The position numbers were made by a program, and so were the translations under genes. This document shows, piece after piece, positions 58,764-64,000 of a stretch of DNA of 64,000 nt. Each line of letters opens with the position of its first letter. The first letter of the stretch is position 1. Where the stretch lies: assembly GCA_011109175.1 (NCBI GenBank), contig RDEW01000010.1, positions 1,082,796-1,146,795 on the forward strand, written 5' to 3'. This DNA comes from Dicyema japonicum. Lineage: Eukaryota; Dicyemida; Rhombozoa; Dicyemidae. The notes under the pieces are model-generated. The model saw only the letters and a list, made by a program, of their open reading frames with translations. It was not told the DNA's origin and ran no database searches.

Positions 58764-59933
58764 ATGGACAAGTACAAAATCTTAGAATCAATCGGCGAAG
58801 GAGCATACGGAATAGTCGTGAAGGCAAAAAATAACATTGTTAATTTCCATATTTATAATCAGACTCAGAAGATCGTGGCACTGAAAAAGGTTCAACTACG
58901 AAACGTCGAGGACGTGGGGATCTCGAACAACGTGATTCGGTAGATTTACAAATTTTTATCATTTTAGCGAAATTAAGGCTCTGCAGTATATCAGCGACCA
59001 TTTGCACGTTTCATAGTTTAAATATTTTGCAGATTGTAAGCCTCTATGAAGTTCTCCCATACGGATTGGGGGTGGTTTTGGTGTTCGAGTACATGTCCTC
59101 CGATCTATCCGAGGTCATCAAGGACTACAACTTCCAGCTTTCGAACGCACAAATCAAAGCCTACCTGCTGATGCTCCTGAAGGGGTCAGCCACTTGCACA
59201 CAAATCGAATAATGCACAGGGTACGATCCGTTCTAATGACCGAGGACTTAAAACCGGCTAATTTGCTGATAAACTCCGACGGGGTCCTCAAAATTGCTGA
59301 TTTTGGATTAGCGAGGATATTCAACAAGGATGATAGTTGCCTTTACTCCCACCAAGTCGCCACGAGGTATTTGGAGTATTATTTAGGTGGTATCGAGCAC
59401 CTGAGTTGCTTTACGGCGCTAAGAGGTACGACGAAGGAGTTGACTTATGGTATTATGGGGGGTCACACTTCCAGGGCCGTTGGGTGCATATTTGGAGAGC
59501 TGTTGAACAACTCCCCGCTTTTTCCTGTACAAGTGTTGTATAACTTTAGGGGGAGAATGACATTGATCAGCTGTACTGTGTCTTCAAGTCGTTGGGGACT
59601 CCCACGGAAGAGCAGTGGCCGGTATTTATGGCTTATTACTCCGTTAAAGGAAATGGTAGACTTCCCGGACTATAAAAAGATCATATTTTGTCAAATGGAG
59701 CCTCTCCCGTTCGAGGAATTGGTCCCAGAGGCGGATGTGGTCACAATCAAGTTACTCCAGAAATTTCTGCACTTCAGGTCGAAGGAACGGATCACAGCAG
59801 ACGATGTAATTCACAGAATTAAATTCAGGCTCTTGTAGACGACTACTTTTTCACAAAACCCGTGTCTGCACAATACAGGAGATCTCCCTGTCCCCACAAG
59901 AACGAGAAAAATTTATCCACAGATGCCATTTGA
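58764..59933 (+). CDS. CDK20: Cyclin-dependent kinase 20 (CCRK)
   Basis: CDK20/CCRK is a CMGC kinase that limits ciliary length and acts on ICK/MAK kinases. The spliced product is about 316 residues (human 346). It starts MDKYKILESIGEGAYGIVVK, then IVALKKVQLRNVED, EIKALQYISDH, VVLVFEYMSSDLSEVIKDYN, YLLMLLKG, HTNRIMHR-DLKPANLL, IADFGLARIFNKDDSCLYSH, QVATRWYRAPELLYGAKRYD, VGCIFGELLNNSPLFP, LGTPTEEQWP, FPDYKKIIF and KERITADD. The CDK20-specific LYSHQVATRW loop and FEYMxSDL place it. Nine introns of 20-28 nt are resolved (58839-58862, 58940-58967, 59008-59032, 59221-59244, 59367-59386, 59450-59474, 59527-59549, 59622-59649, 59806-59828). One G is missing in the run at 59183-59186. The ATG at 58764 is chosen over an out-of-frame ATG at 58753. 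Confidence 0.92.
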
Positions 59934-60077
59934 CTTTAAAATGTCCCTTCCCATAGAAAGCTATATGATTGACCCGACTTGTTAAACGTCGATCATTTTT
60001 GTTAAAAAACTAATAAATTTAAAATTTTAATTAATTCATTTATTAAATTTAAAATTTTTAAAATTGATTCACATATC

Positions 60078-60350
60078 TTGTTTTCAGGTGGAAATCACGT
60101 TGCATATGCAACAGAAACCAATAGAATCCCCAGTCTCCTTTCACTGGTCCATGCTAACGAATTCCGATCGACCTTATATAAGTGTATTCCGTTAGAATTT
60201 CTCCGCAGACACAAAAGAAGGCATTTCCGGAGGGCAGTTGCGTCGCTGAGGGAACATTCAAGGAGAATTCGAGAGACATTGGAAGCTGGGATCACCTAAT
60301 TGCTGAGTTACCCTTTCTTTCTTGGTGGTCTTGGGGTTTTAAAATAAATA
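60078..60350 (+). pseudogene. LINE C-terminal end plus 3' tail
   Basis: The frame ends RRHFRRAVASLREHSRRIRE then TLEAGIT-stop. The stop lies inside the shared tail GGGATCACCTAATTGCTGAG, followed by CTTTCTTTCTTGGTGGTCTT and GGGGTTTTAAAATAAATAA. Confidence 0.55.
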
Positions 60351-60960
60351 ACCGCTAGGTTAAGTAGTAAGTCTATCCACACTCAGTAGCAATGAATCAT
60401 TATTTATTAAAATATTTTTACAATAAAATTAAAAACATAAGTTGACTTTATTGACTTTTGGTTGCCCTAATTACACTTTTATTCAAATCCCATATCGAAA
60501 ATGCAAGGTCCGCGTTGGGTCACTAATTGTGTTTTATGTCGGAAACATCAAAACACGAGGAGGAAATAAATAAGCGAGAGAAGAGTTGGCTTACTAATCG
60601 TAGGGGAAATACGTTTTTGATAAGTCCACACTTAGTTTAAAGATTTAACGCCTCTAGGGAAATGAAGAAGTCAAGAGCCACACTTTAGTTCATAAGTGGT
60701 TAAGCATGCCAAGCTCCCGAAGTCCCAGGCGCAAAGAGAAGTCCTTCAAATGGCCAAGTCTGTCCACAACCATATTAGAGAAGAAAACATCCAGACCTAT
60801 CTGTTGTGGAAATTATTTATTGTCTTCACAGTCGCTTGGTTAAAGAGAAAAGAATATAAGTGAGACCGACAATGGGGAATTCGAAACTGGAGGGGAAGGG
60901 CATCTTGACCGCTTTCGAGGACGACAGTTGAAGGAATCACTACAAAGAACGATTAATTTA
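60351..60960. other. No gene seen
   Basis: AT-rich followed by mixed-composition DNA. No frame was recognised. Confidence 0.4.
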
Positions 60961-60964
60961 ATTT

Positions 60965-61281
60965 ATTAACCCGGATACACGAGAAAAAAGTTAAGGTAAA
61001 CAACTAATTAAGTGTATCCAGTTTCCACTTCTACAGAAACAGAGTCCATCCGTAATCAACATAAAAGGTAAGACGTCCATTACATGCAGTTGTGGAGACC
61101 CCTCCAGTAGAGTGGGGAAGAGCAAATGATCCTTTTTTCGTGCCGCCCTGGGACTTGGCGTCACCTAGACAGGTGGATCACACGACGCCACTCTAATAGG
61201 AAGAGAGAGGAGGAACAGACAAGGAAGCAGAAAAACTTCAACCAATTAACCACGCAACACCACATGACGCCACGCGGCTAT
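60965..61281 (-). repeat. SINE-A, near full length
   Basis: Read on the minus strand it runs from GCCGCGTGGCGTCATGTGGT through the core to GGTGTATCCGGGTTAATAAA. It is co-linear with 3855-4180 and defines both ends of the family. Confidence 0.75.
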
Positions 61282-61361
61282 TTATTACAAAAAACGATAA
61301 TAATAATAAATAATAATTATTTTTAAATTAAATAAAATTTATTTATAGACAATAAAATAGT

Positions 61362-62296
61362 ATGCAACGCCAATCAAATTTAATTTCAGTACTCATGGTA
61401 ATAAAGTTGACAGTCCTTACCATTTTATTACTGCTTCTGATAGTAAATTATCACTTTATACCATTCAATGTAAGACAATATACTATTTTAGGATGCCATG
61501 AAAAAGAAAATAAGGGTGAAGAATTTATCTTAGTGAGCGCCTACTACAGTATTGGAACATTCATAAAATCAACTGGACCCGAAGTCCTGAGTACATATTT
61601 CTTTGGATGTACAACTATGGGTATATTGAGAACCACCTCGTCTTTTTCTCGGACGATCAGAAAATCCTGATCACATGAAAGTATCAGAGGAAATCTCCCA
61701 CTACATTATTGCACGTGAATAGATCAGAACTGTTTGGCTTCGGAAGAATTAATGAAATAAAGCATATATTCACGCTTCCTGGTTTGGCAAAATCCACAAG
61801 AACCGACAATCGAGTATTCTGCTATTATGCATTCCAAGCACGACATGATTAGGCGGACTATCAATCTCTTCTCTGATAAATTTTCATACATCGCCTGGTT
61901 TGATGTTGGTATTTCGTTACTCCCTCCGACTACCAAGTTCTCATTGAAGCGTCAGATATATTGACAAGACACGTGTGTTACTGAGTCAAGCGTTTAATTT
62001 TCTATGAGTACCGATCGAAAAAATAGTCAAAGAAGCAAAGATTTGGATATCGGGAGGTATGCTGGTCGGTCATATTGACTCAATGTCCTCATTTTGCGAT
62101 CCTATGAGGATTTCTTCAACAAGATGATCTCTATGAATCTGATTGCATCTGATGAGCAAGTAATCTACTCCATGTACTCACGTGAGGGACTTGAAATTAT
62201 GAAAAACGGCGTAAAGCTGAGTGTATTTCAATGCGGTTATTTCGGACTTTACAGACTTTCTCTAACATGACTTCCAGGATTCCTGTCCGTAAATGA
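61362..62296 (+). pseudogene. HtrL/YibB-like paralogue, decayed
   Basis: It is about 75-80% identical by eye in nucleotides to 40180-40960. It starts MQRQSNLISVLMVIKLTVLT, a membrane anchor, then EEFILVSAYYSIGTFIKSTG, LWMYNYGYIENHLVFFSDDQ after a slip, and pieces of the C-terminal half. Multiple indels break it, and the second intron's GT donor (40921) is changed to GA at the matching place. It lies directly downstream of a SINE-A copy. Confidence 0.65.
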
Positions 62297-62944
62297 TTCG
62301 AAATTGTATTTTAACACTGTTAAACCATGTCTCTGTAAATTAGACGTTTTTTTGCAAAAATACGCGACTATGATAGAACTAAGGAGTTGGGTTAGTCAAC
62401 AAGTTTTGAAAATGCTTTCAACAGTGATAGCCTACATGTGTTGTCTCTCTTACTGTTACTCTGCCAAAGAAGAGACATGTGGTGTCTTATATTAGTTGAT
62501 CCGCTACACTGGTTTCCTCCTAACTTGAGTCACTATTGAGTTTGATTGCAGTAAAATTCTCTGTGTCTACTACCGAAATCATTATATTGGAATTTCAGTC
62601 TAAAACAATTGGAATCGATTTATTGCCGTAAATTAAATTGGTTTTAGGTAATTAAATAAGAATGCTCTTCGATGAGATCAAGTGTAGTCATCTTAGGAAT
62701 CTCCAGTGGATAACTACCGAGAGGAAATAAGGGTCCTTGAGGAAAGAACTATTCTGCCTTTTGAAAAACAGATATTTGTTTCTGCCTCTATGGGATCATT
62801 GTGTGATCATTGTAAGAAAACTAAAAGACTGTCGATCATTTGCTACTCAGTGAGGCTGATTACTGAATTGCGGTCACAACAAAATAGCATCTCTTCTGAA
62901 AATATGGAATCTGAAAAAGTTAAAGGACATTGTTTTGTCTACAA

Positions 62945-63020
62945 CAGTGATTCTTAACTTTTTTAAGCCAGCGCCTTTTTTTGAAGCTTCAAAATTTCAG
63001 CGCCCACTTAAGATTTAATT
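62945..63020 (+). repeat. hAT-like terminal repeat, solo
   Basis: CAGTGATTCTTAACTTTTTT then AAGCCAGCGCC resembles hAT ends (a CAGnGATTCTnAA start with GCGCC inward). No partner end was found before the window end. Confidence 0.4.
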
Positions 63021-63880
63021 TTATTTTTTTCAATTGCTGCGATTTTTTGTATGATGCTAATAGAACTTTTAAAGCATCTTGGAATTTTTTTTGTAAATAT
63101 TTGATTAATCATAAGACGATTTTCATAATTACATTTCAGATTAGAAAAATAATTTTTTTAAATGAAAGAAATTTTATTATAAAATGAATAAAAATTAAAT
63201 TAAGGCATCTGAATGGCCATGCTATTTCCGAGGAACGAAAGGAGGAAGTACCAGAGAATTTCGGAGGAGTATCTTTTTGTTCCATTCGCGTGGAAACGTC
63301 AGGAATCCTTGGCCCCAAACAGATGAGTTGGTTTCGTAAGATCGGACTGTAAAATTATATAAATTCAATTTCAAAGGGGAGAAGCCTATATTTTACGATG
63401 CACATGGAAAAATGCACATGTATGTTGTGCAATAAAATTATTTCATTACCTAAACGAAGAAATCTTCGTCGCATTTTAATTCATAACATCCCGATTTCAA
63501 CAATGATTTTCCTTTAAATTCCATTTTACGAAAAAAGAGAGTCGAACAATTAAAAAAAATTTTCCCAACATAAAACTTTGTAAAAATTATTAATTCGTCC
63601 AAATCTGCAACAATTGCATCGTTGCGTGTGACTCGCCTCCTCGCAAAACGCAAAAAAAACCTTTAATTGATGGTGATAATTTAAAATCATGTGTTTGGAA
63701 GCTGCTAATTCATTATTCTCCAATATTACCTATTTTCCAAATATTGAAGATGAATTCAAAACAACTTGTTAATAAAAATCATTTTCAAATCGGTTCAGAC
63801 ACCTGGAGCAGCTGCTTCGACTGCGGAGAACTTAAAAATCAAGAAATATTCTTGCCTCGGGGATCGCTATTGATTTACTC
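63021..63880. other. No supported gene; possible hAT interior
   Basis: AT-rich. A minus-strand frame at 63450-63653 (KSLLKSGCYELKCDEDFFV, reading ...RKMEFKGKSLL) has no clear motif. Confidence 0.35.
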
Positions 63881-63904
63881 CTGTTGCGACCGAATCATCG
63901 GGAG

Positions 63905-64000
63905 CCGTTGGTCCAATGACGGCTGAGTTCTTGCGAGAACTCGGAGGATTGCTTGCCAGAAAGAAAAGGGATCAACGAGAAGGGTTATGGCTAAGACAAA
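63905..64000 (+). pseudogene. LINE-X C-terminal fragment, cut by the window end
   Basis: The reading GPMTAEFLRELGGLLARK, then a slip and QREGLWLRQ, is the region just before the ILRGNS end of LINE-X. The last 38 bp are identical to 33779-33816. Confidence 0.6.

Noticed and set aside
33779-64000. The 38-bp identity between 33779-33816 and the window end as an LTR pair
   Set aside because: Both read as the same coding block of LINE-X in a 5'-truncated context. There are no TG/CA ends or primer-binding sites.

Overview
This window looks like nuclear DNA of a small animal genome. It is AT-rich, contains GT-AG spliceosomal introns, and its conserved genes are eukaryotic: gamma-tubulin complex protein 2, cGMP-dependent protein kinase, CDK20/CCRK, VPS33A, a GT31 beta-1,3-galactosyltransferase-like enzyme and a DUF4587-like protein. 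Almost every intron that protein homology lets me place is only 20-30 nt long. Such short introns in an animal genome full of LINE, hAT, MULE and pogo/Tigger debris fit a dicyemid mesozoan (Dicyema-like parasite) best. That taxon call is inference.

Gene-bearing parts. About 5.0 and 10.4-10.9 kb: two small predicted membrane proteins (minus). 12.7-18.3 kb: TUBGCP2 (plus) and PKG (minus), convergent with only 78 bp between stop codons. 30.0-30.8 kb: an unrecognised single-pass surface protein (plus, 5' end uncertain). 34.0-35.0 kb: a type II galactosyltransferase-like gene (plus). 36.4 kb: an intronless tRNA-Tyr(GTA). 40.0-41.1 kb: an HtrL/YibB-like membrane-anchored protein with a decayed paralogue at 61.4-62.3 kb. 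43.1-43.7 kb: a DUF4587-like gene (minus). 45.0-46.7 kb: VPS33A. 58.8-59.9 kb: CDK20. Several of these fit a ciliated cell: CDK20 acts in ciliary signalling, GCP2 in microtubule nucleation and VPS33A in endolysosomal fusion. They are not an operon.

The rest is mostly mobile-element debris. It includes (i) a 2.7-kb element with 5'-TGT...ACA-3' inverted repeats and a 5-bp target duplication, with an integrase-tail-like remnant and a nested LINE reverse transcriptase (6.3-9.0 kb); (ii) two copies of an integrase gene that itself carries tiny introns (21.2-21.9 and 53.1-54.5 kb); (iii) a MULE-type element with long inverted repeats (51.2-52.6 kb); (iv) a hAT element with an 8-bp target duplication and a LINE fragment inside it (56.5-57.9 kb); (v) pogo/Tigger fragments; (vi) many truncated LINEs, including one with a 2A-type peptide (49.8 kb) and one with a restriction-like endonuclease (47.5-48.7 kb); (vii) tRNA-headed SINEs that share a central core and, in one family, a 3' tail with the local LINEs.

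Several otherwise well-conserved genes carry single-base frame breaks, often in homopolymers. They could be assembly errors or real decay; the sequence alone cannot decide. Gene models come from reading frame, splice signals and remembered family motifs, with no database search.
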